64,000 nucleotides of DNA from Pseudogymnoascus destructans (lineage: Eukaryota; Ascomycota; Leotiomycetes; Thelebolales; Thelebolaceae). The translations under genes were made by a program, and so were the position numbers. This document shows, piece by piece, positions 35,480 to 45,885 of this stretch. The notes under the pieces are model-generated. The model searched no databases. It was given only the letters and a program-made list of their open reading frames with translations, and had not been told where the DNA came from. Location: assembly GCF_001641265.1 (NCBI RefSeq), contig NW_020167523.1, positions 1,466,957 to 1,530,956 on the forward strand. Direction: 5' to 3'. Within the stretch, counting starts at the first letter, position 1. The number at the start of each line of letters is the position of its first letter.

Positions 35480-35968
35480 TCTCCAGACTGGCTTCTTAAC
35501 CTCCATGACCATCATAACACTCCTTACTCATCTCATCTAACTTAGCCACTCGATGTCGGATGTTTTACTGTGCTAAAGCGGGCATATGGCTGCTAGATTA
35601 AGACCTTCATTAAGACTCATATAACCACATCTCTAAGGTCAATTTTTTCTATCCTTCAAAGCAGCATATAAACAATCAATAACAGCTTAAAATGCACAGG
35701 CTGGATTTCATAGAGCTGGCTTAGTGCCTTTTGATCCATAGGCTGTGATTTCAAAGCTTGATGTAAGGTTACAGACTCTAACTTCCACTCGACCCTCCTC
35801 TACTAATGCCAACACTTGGGTCTCTTAGACCCCTCGCAACCTAACCGATGCTCTTATAGACAACTTTGGTCAAGAAATGTATTGCTTGTCACTAAGGAAG
35901 CTCGCCAACCCCAATTTTTAGAAGAGTCGCTACGTTAGCAAAGGGTACAGAGCTATTAGCTCATCAAT
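35480..35968 (+). pseudogene. Highly decayed pogo-type transposase relic (F)
   Basis: Scattered matches to the same transposase family in three frames: SSHLT-PLDVGCFTVLKRAYG (35535-35600), IKTFIKTHITT, and TLAKGTELLAHQL just before 35968. Numerous stops and indels. It ends where the inverted flank of element G starts. No TIR found. Confidence 0.6.
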
Positions 35969-36007
35969 TGACAGGTTCGTGCATTATGACCAGTCTTTCC
36001 ACAAGTA
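35969..36007 (-). repeat. Left inverted flank of element G (zinc-knuckle sequence)
   Basis: About 39 bp immediately outside the TA of element G. In reverse complement they equal the right flank (38562-38601). Read on the minus strand they encode CGKTGHNARTCQ, the CCHC knuckle of pogo transposases. Confidence 0.8.
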
Positions 36008-36099
36008 ATGTAAGTCATGGCGTAACTGGGAGAATGGCGTAAACGGGATAGTGGGGGAAGACCGACCACGAAGAAAGCGAAAAGTAGAGTATTATTACT

Positions 36100-38466
36100 T
36101 TAGTATTCAACTATAATGCAGCCATATACTTCTTCTGGGTTCTCATCCTCCTCGACATTCTCAGTTTGGTCAGGTACAGTGATATTTGTCGCTGTACTCT
36201 TGCCTTTGGTAGTCGCTTTCTGGGTGGCCTCCTCGGCCTCAATGACTTGGGAGCGTAATTCCTCTGTAGTTATGTGGAATTGGCCCTGTAAAATTGCGCC
36301 TTTCCCTTTGCTCTGTGCTCTCTGTGTTTGTATTATCGATTGTAGGTTATCTGCCTCGCGTTGATGTAAGAAGTTGCGTGTATTAAGTCGCTCAGTCTCA
36401 TCAGCCAACCGATGGATATATCGAGTAGTGGGTGTGTTTAGGAGTGTCCGCGTCTCTAAGGCTGCAACCAGGACAGTGTTCGCTTTGCGCAATATAGAAC
36501 AGTCGGGTGGACTACTGTTCTGAAAGACATTGTCAAAAATATCGTACTCAGTTGGTGTTTTTGGTTGATCATCTGTCACATCTGTCTGTTGGAGCGTCAC
36601 CATCCGGATCACCCGTTGAGGTTGGAAAGGTTGTAGACCAGCACCCCTCCACGCAGATGTAATATTATGAGTAGATAGCGCAATTGCTCTCGCTTTGATG
36701 TATGCAGATAACCATTCTGCTTTTTGTATGCGTGTAAGTTGCGCTTCATTCAAATGTGAGAGCGCACTTGTGAGATGTTTTTTCAATGGTCCGAAGACTG
36801 CAACATCGAGTGGTTGCAACACATGGGAAGTGTGCGGTGGGAGGACAAGGATAGATATTCGATTTTGCATACAATGGGATATAAAGCCTCCACTTATATA
36901 ACTGTTGTGGCCATCGCATATGAGTAACTGTTGTTGTTGTGCTCCATTAGATGTCACTTTCGCATGCGTTGCTGGTTCAAACACGCGTTTTAACCACTCG
37001 ATGCCATGTAAGTTGCTTGTCCAACCCTTTGTATTAGCAGAGAAGTGCCATTTATCAATAACCTCAGGAGGGATCCAGTTTTGTAAGACGTTCCGACCCT
37101 TGAATATAATAAGAGGGTTAATGGTCGTTCCATCCATACAGATGCATGTAATGGTGGGTGCACCAGATATGAGAATCTAGCCACCCAAGGAAGGGATGAA
37201 TTTACTAAGACAACACACTGTCTTAGGAAACAGAGCCAAAGGGTTGTAGCTTAGACTATTCCACAACGCAGAAATCAGGTGCATGATGTGGTGAAGTGGT
37301 TTAGACAAGTTGCAACAAATGTTGAGTCTGAGAACTCAGGGGTAAGTCAGAGGTTAGCACCTCACTGACTTTTCAAAAACAGAGAATAACAAGATCAATG
37401 CTTGGAAGCTTGGAAAAGACGTAGAAGTATGTGCTAGTCGATTTACTGTATTGCCTGCTTGCCCTTTCTTAAGGAAAGGGCAATCCTATTTATGCCAAAG
37501 GAGTGTAGTTCTCAGCTCTATTAAGGATGAACTCAGCAAAGAGAACGCCCTACAACACTTCAAACGCTTATAGAGATATGCCGTGATGTATGTCGCATAA
37601 ACAGATGTAGTAGAAGAGTTTGCCGCAATCTTTGAGTAGTATTGCTCTTGTTGTTGGTGTGATAAGCAAAGATATGTATGGTGACTTGTAGGTTTGAGGA
37701 GGAGATTTCTAAGTTTGCTCTTGAGTTTGATAGCAAACTGAGTGCAACGAATGTCAGTATGACAATGCATTCAACAGCAGACACCCATTCCTGCCGGCCT
37801 TGGTGTGCCTGGTGACATGTACGGAGTGTAGAATCAACGATGATCCGAGTACACTCCATAGTGCCAATCGAAAATCCAGTTTCATCCATGTTATACACGT
37901 TGTGTTCTTGTATTCCTAGACGCGCCACAAGGTCCTTGTACGCGTCAAACCACCCCGTTAACACATCTTTTGTAACTCCACTCATTCTTTGTGCTTCGAC
38001 CCGTCTGCCTAGTTGGATTTGTAAATGCGGATGTCGTTTTATAAACCGTGGGACCCAGTCTTGTCCAAGGGGAAAGTTCGGAATCTCTTCGTGATGAGTG
38101 TGTTGGGCATGTTGACTGTTAGGGTGCGACAGTTCGAAAACACGGCATCGGTTGACATGGATTTCGTCAGCAATATCCCGCAATATCCCGCAATATACGG
38201 TGACTAGGAGCATATCCACTAATTGTTAGCACCTTAATCCACTTTAAAAGTGTCTGCTCTTGCGCTGGCGATAGCAGTTGTTGTTGTTGTCGAGCTTCTC
38301 TCCATGACAGTTTCCCATTAACGCGTTGAAGGACTGCATCTGGCCGAAGGTGTAAAGCCTTTGCAGCACTGTACGAAGATTTGTATAATCCGGATTTAAC
38401 TCCAGCAACAGCTTATGCCAATAAAACTTCTAGTTCTTCAGCTTTCTGACTATGCTTTCGCACCAT
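36100..38466 (-). pseudogene. Pogo/DDE_1-type transposase, element G
   Basis: Start MVRKHSQKAEELEVLLA at 38466, followed by an in-frame TAA where a Gln codon (CAA) is expected. Then HTH segments, an 11-bp tandem duplication near 38175-38196 that breaks the frame, the CENP-B-type region (PRFIKRHPHLQIQLGRRV) and YNMDETGFSIG. The reverse-oriented LTR (37147-37764) comes next. Beyond it the DDE region (LLICDGHNSYISGGFISHC, PPHTSHVLQPLDVAVFGPL) and a long helical C-terminus end at 36100. This lineage lacks the CCHC knuckle and differs clearly from copies A-E. Confidence 0.85.
37147..37764 (-). repeat. Solo LTR of the gypsy family, reverse, internally rearranged, TSD ATGCA
   Basis: 618 bp instead of about 910-940. 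Flanked by ATGCA (37142-37146 and 37765-37769). Both ends match the family (related to subtype A), but about 300 bp of the middle is replaced by a roughly 60-bp segment (about 37516-37575) with no counterpart in the other LTRs of the window. Confidence 0.9.
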
Positions 38467-38561
38467 GTTGGGGGTTTACATTGGTTTGGTGATACTCTTG
38501 ATGCTCAATATTCCCCACTATCCCGTTTACGCCATTCTCCCGGTTACACCATGACTTACGT

Positions 38562-38601
38562 TACTTGTGGAAAGACTGGTCATAATGCACGAACCTGTCA
38601 A
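38562..38601 (+). repeat. Right inverted flank of element G (zinc-knuckle sequence)
   Basis: Reverse complement of 35969-36007. On the plus strand it reads CGKTGHNARTCQ and continues VAVDIP outside the repeat, as at the C-terminus of a pogo transposase. No further transposase sequence is attached on the 5' side because element G begins there. Confidence 0.75.
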
Positions 38602-38885
38602 GTAGCTGTAGATATCCCAACTAACTTTACAACTTTAGCACAACTTTCCTCTTTCATGGAAAAGCCCTTCCCATACTTTGCCCTATTGTAAGGATGCCTT
38701 CTCGTCTCTCATTCTAGGGAGTAGACTCTGGGTAGCCGCGGGGTCACGTGTGATCATTTGGGTGGGCTAACTGTTGAGGGAAACGGACTTTCCCGCTGGG
38801 AAACAGTGGGTTTTTACACCCAACATAACGGGTTATCCCCGTGGGATCATCCAACTCCCAGTTTAGTTTACGGGTGGGACAGTGG

Positions 38886-39795
38886 TGTCATACTGACATT
38901 CGTTGCACTCAGTTTGCTATCAAACTCAAGAGCAAACTTGGAAATCTCCTCCTCAAACCTACAAGTCACTATACATATTTTGGCTTATCACACCAACAAC
39001 AAGAGCAATACTACTCAACGATTGCTACAACCATCTATGATTCATTACACGTCATCGCTCCTTAGTTACTGGGCCGATATTACCACATAGCATATCACTA
39101 CAACCCTCTATGATTCATTACATGACATCACTCATACTACCACATGACATATCTCTACCAACTAGAGGCCTAGGAGCATGAACGATAGCTCTAAAAGCTC
39201 CTACGAACCTCTATGATTCATTACATGTCATCGGTCTTTAGTTACCCACAATATTGGTTAAGTTATGACATAATTTGTCTATGACATAATTTGTCTATAG
39301 GGGTACTCTGACCTTGGACCTCCTTTTACTTCCTATAGGCTACGAACCTAAGAGATGGTTCTATGGGATTCTCTTACGTCAACTACAGTTACCAAGCCTG
39401 GTAAGTCATGGAAAGTCTTGGAAAATGAGAGAACTACACTCCTTTAGCATAAATAGGATTGCCCTTTCCTTAAGAAAGGGCAAGCAGACAATACAGTAAA
39501 TCGACTATCACATACTTCCACGTCTTTTCCAAGCTTCCAAGCATTCATCTTGTTACTCCTTGTTTCTGAAAAGTCAGTGAGGTGTTAACCTCTGACTTAC
39601 CCCTGAGTTCCCAGACTCAACATTTGTTGCAACTTGTCTGAACCACTTCACTACATCACACACCTGATTGCTGCGTTGTGGAATAGTCTAAGCTACGACC
39701 CTTTGGCTCTGTTTTCTAAGACAGTGTGTTGTCTTAGTAAATTCATCCCTTCCTTGGGTGGCAAGATTCTCACATCTGGTGCACCCACCATTACA
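38886..39795 (+). repeat. 5' LTR of gypsy copy 1
   Basis: Begins TGTCATACTG, ends CACCATTACA. Contains a TATA-like CATAAATA (39448-39455), a GCCCTTTC/GAAAGGGC hairpin (39460-39480 area) and the putative transcription start near 39482. Confidence 0.97.
39448..39455 (+). promoter_or_regulatory. TATA-like box of the gypsy LTR
   Basis: CATAAATA, about 34 nt upstream of the 10-mer AAGCAGACAA (39482-39491) that I propose as the start of the transcript. The spacing is what a TATA box would give. It is repeated in every full LTR of the family in the window. Confidence 0.5.
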
Positions 39796-39797
39796 CC

Positions 39798-39807
39798 TTG
39801 TCTGCTT
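39798..39807 (+). other. Putative self-priming primer-binding site
   Basis: TTGTCTGCTT lies two bases after the 5' LTR and is the exact reverse complement of AAGCAGACAA at 39482-39491 in the LTR. In the Tf1/sushi group of gypsy elements the first bases of the mRNA anneal to a site just after the 5' LTR and prime reverse transcription. I see no obvious tRNA-type PBS (TGG...) here. Confidence 0.5.
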
Positions 39808-39847
39808 CAAGCTTCAACTATTTCTATAGCAGCACTTCGATACTACA

Positions 39848-40469
39848 ATGGAGGACGACCAAGCTCCTACAACTACTGCTGAACAGCAGATGCAACAACT
39901 GTTTGCCTTTATACAAAATATAGCAAACAAACTTGAGAATTTGGAAAACACCTTTCAAGCCAACACTTCAGCAACACAATCCTCAACTCAGACACATCAT
40001 ACAGAGCTTCCCACAGCTCCTCTGGCTATGTCGGGTACCCCAGGTGCACTTCCTAAAGTGCAAACACCAGATTTATACCATGGAGACAGGAGGAAGTTGA
40101 AGGGATTTCTTATGCAACTGGACATCTACTTCACCCTCAGGGCTCATCAGTTCACCTCAGATATTCAGAAGATATATTTCGCTGCCAGCTACCTCCGTGG
40201 ATCTGCATTCAACTTCTTTGAGCCATATCTTAGAAGACTTAGTGGCAACAACCAAAATACCACTACACCTTTGATTACCTCTTATGACCAGTTTCAAGAG
40301 GAACTTACCAGGACCTTTGGAGACATCAACGAAACTGCTACAGCAGAAAGAGAGCTACAGAAGCTATGTCAAAAGACCTCTGCTGCTCAGTATACAACAG
40401 AATTTAGGAGAATCACTTCTCACTTGACTTGGAATGAAGAAGCCTTAGTCTTCACTTACTACCAAGGGC
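39848..40469 (+). pseudogene. gag, N-terminal part (copy 1)
   Basis: Open from MEDDQAPTTTAEQQ. Includes a coiled N-terminus and the retrotransposon gag domain (LKGFLMQLDIYFTLRAHQF, QKIYFAASYLRGSAFNFFEPYL), up to WNEEALVFTYYQGL. There the sequence switches to LTR-derived DNA and soon meets a stop. The missing portion would link to LDDRLFERRKEKN at about 40822. Confidence 0.88.
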
Positions 40470-40821
40470 TGGACACTCATTGAACAAGTTATTAAGAAAA
40501 TCTCCTCCTTAAGGGGGTGGGCCAATACTACCACATGGCATATCTCTACCAACTAGAGGCCTAGGAACATGAACGATAGCTCTAGAAGCTTCTACATCCC
40601 TCTATGATTCATTACACGTCATCGCTCCTTAGTTACCCACAAGATTGGTTAAGTTATGACATAATTTGTCTATAGGTACTCTGACCTTGGACCTCCTTTT
40701 CACTTCTATAGGCTAGGAACCCAAGAGATGGTTCTATGCTTACGTTCACTACATGATTAGCAAGCTAGTTGTGGGTCGCACTTGATTTCTAATACATTTA
40801 CCAAGCCTGGTTAGTCATGGA
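40470..40821 (+). repeat. LTR fragment replacing the middle of gag
   Basis: About 352 bp from GGACACTCATTGAACAAG to TGGTTAGTCATGGA. It matches 22399-22758 of the subtype-A LTR (with a few small deletions) better than this element's own LTRs. It replaces roughly the middle-C-terminal part of gag rather than adding to it. Confidence 0.85.
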
Positions 40822-43800
40822 CTTGATGATAGGCTTTTTGAAAGAAGAAAGGAGAAGAACCAAGACTGGCATCCAACAAGAAATTTCAACAATTACACCT
40901 CTACACCAACTGCTAAGGACTCAGCACCTGAACCTATGGACTTAGACGCCTCTATAAAGAGATCTACAGCAAATCCAGCACCTCAGCCTACAAGAAGCCC
41001 TCAAAAACTGAAAAGGGGTAAACTTACTCCTCAAGAAAGAAAACACAGAATGGACAACAACCTTTGTTTATACTGTGGCAAAGGGGGGCACAGAATTCAG
41101 GAGTGCTATTCAGCACGGGGGAGTGCTGAATCAAAACATATAGCAGCCTCAGACACAGTCACAGCTGCTATTCCTGAAAAACTTGAAAAATCCCCACCAG
41201 GCACAACTTCAACTGAGACTACAACTTCTCCCCTAGACAACAAAGATGTGTCGATGGTGCTTTCTCAGAGTTTCACACACCTGTTAATCCCTATTCAACT
41301 CCATTTCAAACAACAGGTGTTATCTACAAGGGCTATGATAGACTCAGGGGCAACAGGCAACTTTATATCTCAAGACCTCATCTTGACACACCAGTTACCT
41401 ACAATTCCCAAACGCACTCCAGAGTTGCTCCGAGTCATTGATGGAACTCCTATCAGTTCAGGTTCCATTACCTGCAACACCCCAGTACTCAAACTTGAGA
41501 TTCCCCTAGGAAAATCAACATTTTCAGACACCATCTCTTTAGATGTTATACCAATGAAGTACTCAGTCATCCTAGGTCTTCCATGGCTTCAAAGGCATGA
41601 TCCAACTATCAATTGGAAGCATTTATCGCTTGGGTTTAGCTCAAATCCGGAGCTCAATACTGAAAAAACCCTTCAAGCCTCAGTTACCCCTATTCAGGTC
41701 CAAGACTCAGACTTGTCCCAGATCAAGGATTTTGACCAAACTATGGACGATATATCATCTCTGATATGGGTTAAACCTTTCCAACCTGTCCTGGAGATAG
41801 CAGCTACTTCAGATTTGGAGAAATCATCTCAGGAGGTCATTTTGCCTTTAGCATACCAAGACTACCAACATCTTTTTGACAAGGCAAAGGCATCAATTCT
41901 GCCAAAGCACCAGCCTTATGACCATGAGATACCACTCGCAGAAGGCTCAATGCCTCCCTACGGCCCTATCTACTCTCTATCTGAATTAGAGCTGAAAACT
42001 CTCAGAGAATACCTAGATGAGAACCTTAGTTCTGGCTTTATCAGACCTTCTTCCTCACCAGCAGGAGCTCCTATTCTCTTTGTCAAGAAGAAAGATGGCT
42101 CCTTGCGTCTCTGTGTTGATTATAGGGGCCTTAATGCAGTCACTGTTAAAAACAGATATGCTTTACCCCTTATCCCTGAGCTCATGGATAGGCTCTCTTC
42201 AGCAAAGATCTTTACCAAGTTAGATCTCAGGGGAGCTTATAACCTGATACGCATCAAGGAAGATGACGAGTGGAAGACAGCATTCAGAACACGCTATGGT
42301 CATTTTGAATACCAGGTAATGCCTTTTGGGCTTGCCAATGCACCTGCTTCTTTCCAAGCTCTCATGAATGATATTCTAAGACCTTACTTGGATATCTTTG
42401 TTGTTGTCTACTTAGATGACATTCTTATATACTCTTTAGACACTCAAGAGCATGTTCTACATGTTAGACAAGTCTTAGAGAAGCTATCTCAAGCACAACT
42501 CTTTTGCAAACTTGAGAAATGTCTTTTCCATATGTCTCAAGTTGATTTCTTGGGACATAGAATTTCAACAGAAGGCATTCAGATGGATCCTGAAAAGACA
42601 AAAGCAGTACAAACGTGGCCTATTCCTTCCAGCATTAAAGAGGTTCAGTCTTTCCTTGGGTTTGCCAACTATTACAGGAGGTTTATACCAAGATATACAT
42701 CCTTGGCTTTACCCCTTACTCAATTACTTCACAAGGACACTTTGTATCACTGGGATAAGACACAGCAAGATGCTTTCGATGCTCTTAAAGGAGAATTCAA
42801 AGAAGGGAAAATGTTACTACACTTTAACCCCTTGAAACCTGCCACTCTTGAGACAGATGCCTCAGATTTTGCCATTTCTGGAATCTTATACCAAGCTCCA
42901 AAAGACAAACAAGAAGAGCTACAGCCTGTGGCATTTTACTCAAGAAAGCTATCAGCAGCCGAACAAAAACTATCCCATTACAGACAAGGAACTGCTTGCC
43001 ATAGTATGTTCTCTAAAGCATTGGAGATGCTACCTTGAAGGGGCAAACTATCCTATCACTATTTACAGTGACCATTCAAATCTCTTGACCTTTACAACCA
43101 CTAAACAGCTCAATCGACGACAAGCAAGGTGGTCTGAACAACTAGGAGGTTTTGACTTTGTTATAAAACATGTCTCAGGGGCCAAGAATCAAAGAGCAGA
43201 TCTCCTCTCAAGAAGACATGACTACCAAGATTCTGCTAAAACAAGCAATACAAAGGCCCTGCTAGACTCTACAAAGCTTATAGCAGCATCTTTAAGCAAC
43301 CCTCGCACTACAGAGGACTTAGAGGGAAACTTATCCCCTCAAAACCAAGTTGCCCCCATTACCTCTTCTCAGAAACCAGAGACCTTTAAAGACTATACAC
43401 CCTCAGCAACACTTCTTAAAGCATTCAAAGATGCTTACAACCATGATCCCTTTGCGAAAAGAACTTTGGAATACCTCCAGAAGAAAGGTTCCTCTCTTGA
43501 GAAAGTTGGACTACAGAATTTCTCAAAAAATCAGCATGGACTTCTCTTATTCAAGAACTATATCTATGTCCCAAGGGATAAACGATTACAGCTACACCTC
43601 CTACAGCAGTTCCATGATGCTCCAGCTGCAGGGCACTTTGGCTTTGCAAAAACTTATGAACTTCTAACAAGAAAGTTCTACTGGCCTAGTCTAAGGACTA
43701 CTCTTCAAGACTATATATCTTCTTGCACAACTTGCAACTTGAACAAACCTACACGGCAAAAGCTCTATGGCCTCTTGCAGCCTCTACCTATACCAGAACG

Positions 43801-44897
43801 CCCATGGGACTCCATATCCATTGACTTTATAGTCAAGTTGCCTCCTTCTATCCCAAAAGGGGGTGCTACCCCTTATGACTCTATCCTTGTGGTGGTAGAA
43901 AGGCTCACAAAAATGGCACACTTTGAGCCTTGCAATGAGACTATCACAGCTTCTGAACTTGCGTGGCTATTTCCTCAAGGTGGTCTTTAATATCATGGAA
44001 TTCCTGGACACTGGATCTCAGATAGGGGAGCAGTTTTCACTTCAAACTTTTTTAAGGAGTTCTCTAAACTCTTAAACATGGAACAACGCTTTTCTACAGC
44101 TTATCACCCTCAAACAGATGGCCAGACAGAGAGAGTCAACTCTGTACTTGAACAATATCTAAGAATTTATACAAACTATGCTCAAGACAACTGGGCAGAT
44201 CTTCTCCATCTTGCAGAATTTGCCTTACAACAACACGGTCTCTAACACCACAAAGAGACACCTTTCTATGCAAACTATGGTTATCACCCTAGGTTTGAAG
44301 TGGCAGAACTTAATTGTCCTGAAAATCTCAAAAACCCTTCTGCTACTGAAAGAATCATCTACCTTAAGGGCCTCCAGGACTATCTCAAGGTCCAAATACA
44401 GCGTGCACAAGACGAGCAGGCTCAGGCCTTTAACAGGGGGGTGGTTGCACACAATTCAAAGTTGGTGATCAAGTCTTTTTGTCTAGAAGACATATCACAA
44501 CTACTAGAACCATCAGACAAACTTGATACTAAAAGACTTGGACCCTTTAAGATCACAAGGACTATTGGCAAGAATGCTTTCGAGCTTGCATTACCACCTA
44601 CTTGGACTATCCATAATGTCTTCCATGCATCTCTCTTGTCTAAGGCACAAGAAAGTTCCTTAAGACCACTTCAGTCTCCTGCACCTCCTGTTCTGATTTT
44701 GGATCAACCAGAATATGAAGTAGAGTCTATCCTTGACAAAAAGACACTTAGAGGTCAGGACTACTTCCTCGTTAAGTGGAAAGGCTATCCTACAAGTGAC
44801 AAACACTTGGGAACCTAAGAGAAATCTAAAAAATGCATCCAAGCTGATTCTAGAATTTTTTCTAAGAAAGCCACCTGGCTAAAGGGCAAGCACACAG
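40822..44897 (+). pseudogene. gag C-terminus and pol of gypsy copy 1
   Basis: Gag tail with CCHC knuckle CLYCGKGGHRIQEC (about 41062-41106). Aspartic protease MIDSGATGNFIS (about 41335). Reverse transcriptase with VVYLDDILIYS (about 42400-42432). RNase H ETDASDF (about 42850). Integrase HHCC zinc finger (about 43595-43745) and DDE core (SIDFIVKLP 43817, SDRGAVFTS 44018, TERVNSVLEQY 44130). A C-terminal chromodomain (YEVESILDKKTLRGQDYFLV ... WKGYP, about 44713-44800) closes it. Compared with copy 2, one-base indels sit near 42964, 43970, 43990, 44227, 44255, 44450, 44508 and 44805, nearly all in short homopolymers. Some may be sequencing errors. Chromodomains of this class bind methylated histone H3 and steer integration to heterochromatin. 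Confidence 0.93.
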
Positions 44898-44913
44898 CTA
44901 AACAAACGTCCTT

Positions 44914-44921
44914 AAGAGGGG
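44914..44921 (+). other. Polypurine tract of gypsy copy 1
   Basis: AAGAGGGG just upstream of the 3' LTR (five bases before TGTCATACTG), the expected primer site for plus-strand synthesis. The same tract precedes the 3' LTR of copy 2. Confidence 0.6.
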
Positions 44922-44926
44922 TATCA

Positions 44927-45835
44927 TGTCATACTGACATTCGTTGCACTCAGTTTGCTATCAAACTCAAGAGCAAACTTGGAAATCTCCTCCTCAAACC
45001 TACAAGTCACTATACATATTTTGGCTTATCACACCAACAACAAGAGCAATACTACTCAACGATTGCTACAACCATCTATGATTCATTACACGTCATCGCT
45101 CCTTAGTTACTGGGCCGATATTACCACATAGCATATCTCTACAACCCTCTATGATTCATTACATGACATCACTCATACTACCACATGACATATCTCTACC
45201 AACTAGAGGCCTAGGAGCATGAACGATAGCTCTAAAAGCCCCTACGAACCTCTATGATTCATTACATGTCATCGATCTTTAGTTACCCACAAGATTGGTT
45301 AAGTTATGACATAATTTGTCTATGACATAATTTGTCTATAGGGGTACTCTGAGCTTGGACCTCCTTTTACTTCCTATAGGCTACGAACCTAAGAGATGGT
45401 TCTATGGGATTCTCTTACGTCAACTACAGTTACAAGCCTGGTAAGTCATGGAAAGTCTTGGAAAATGAGAGAACTACACTCCTTTAGCATAAATAGGATT
45501 GCCCTTTCCTTAAGAAAGGGCAAGCAGACAATACAGTAAATCGACTATCACATACTTCCACGTCTTTTCCAAGCTTCCAAGCATTCATCTGTTACTCCTT
45601 GTTTTCTGAAAAGTCAGTGAGGTGTTGACCTCTGACTTACCCCTGAGTTCCCAGACTCAACATTTGTTGCAACTTGTCTGAACCACTTCACTACATCACA
45701 CACCTGATTGCTGCGTTGTGGAATAGTCTAAGCTACGACCCTTTGGCTCTGTTTTCTAAGACAGTGTGTTGTCTTAGTAAATTCATCCCTTCCTTGGGTG
45801 GCTAGATTCTCACATCTGGTGCACCCACCATTACA
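44927..45835 (+). repeat. 3' LTR of gypsy copy 1
   Basis: 909 bp, nearly identical to the 5' LTR, with a handful of substitutions and one-base indels. Ends CACCATTACA before the TSD AGTGG. Confidence 0.97.
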
Positions 45836-45885
45836 AGTGGCGCCATACTATTGGAAGCCACTGATCCAAACCCAGCTGAAGTCCG

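Larger units (their letters stand above)
36008..38561 (-). mobile_element. Pogo-type element G (second transposase lineage), split by a solo LTR
   Basis: TIRs of about 49 bp (36008-36056 and 38513-38561), tip ATGTAAGTCAT at left (ACGTAAGTCAT at right), then GGCGTAACTGGGAGAAT and GGCGTAAACGGGATAGT: again two units with a 17-bp period. TA at 36006-36007 and 38562-38563. The inverted identity runs on beyond the TA into the flanks. Length without LTR and one TSD about 1931 bp. Confidence 0.88.
38886..45835 (+). mobile_element. Complete Ty3/gypsy chromodomain retrotransposon, copy 1 (TSD AGTGG)
   Basis: 6950 bp: 5' LTR 38886-39795 (910 bp), gag and pol, 3' LTR 44927-45835 (909 bp). Flanked by the direct repeat AGTGG (38881-38885 and 45836-45840). 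pol order protease-RT-RNaseH-integrase-chromodomain is that of fungal chromoviruses. The gag is broken by an LTR fragment, and pol has several one-base indels. The two LTRs are almost identical, so insertion is recent. Confidence 0.96.
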
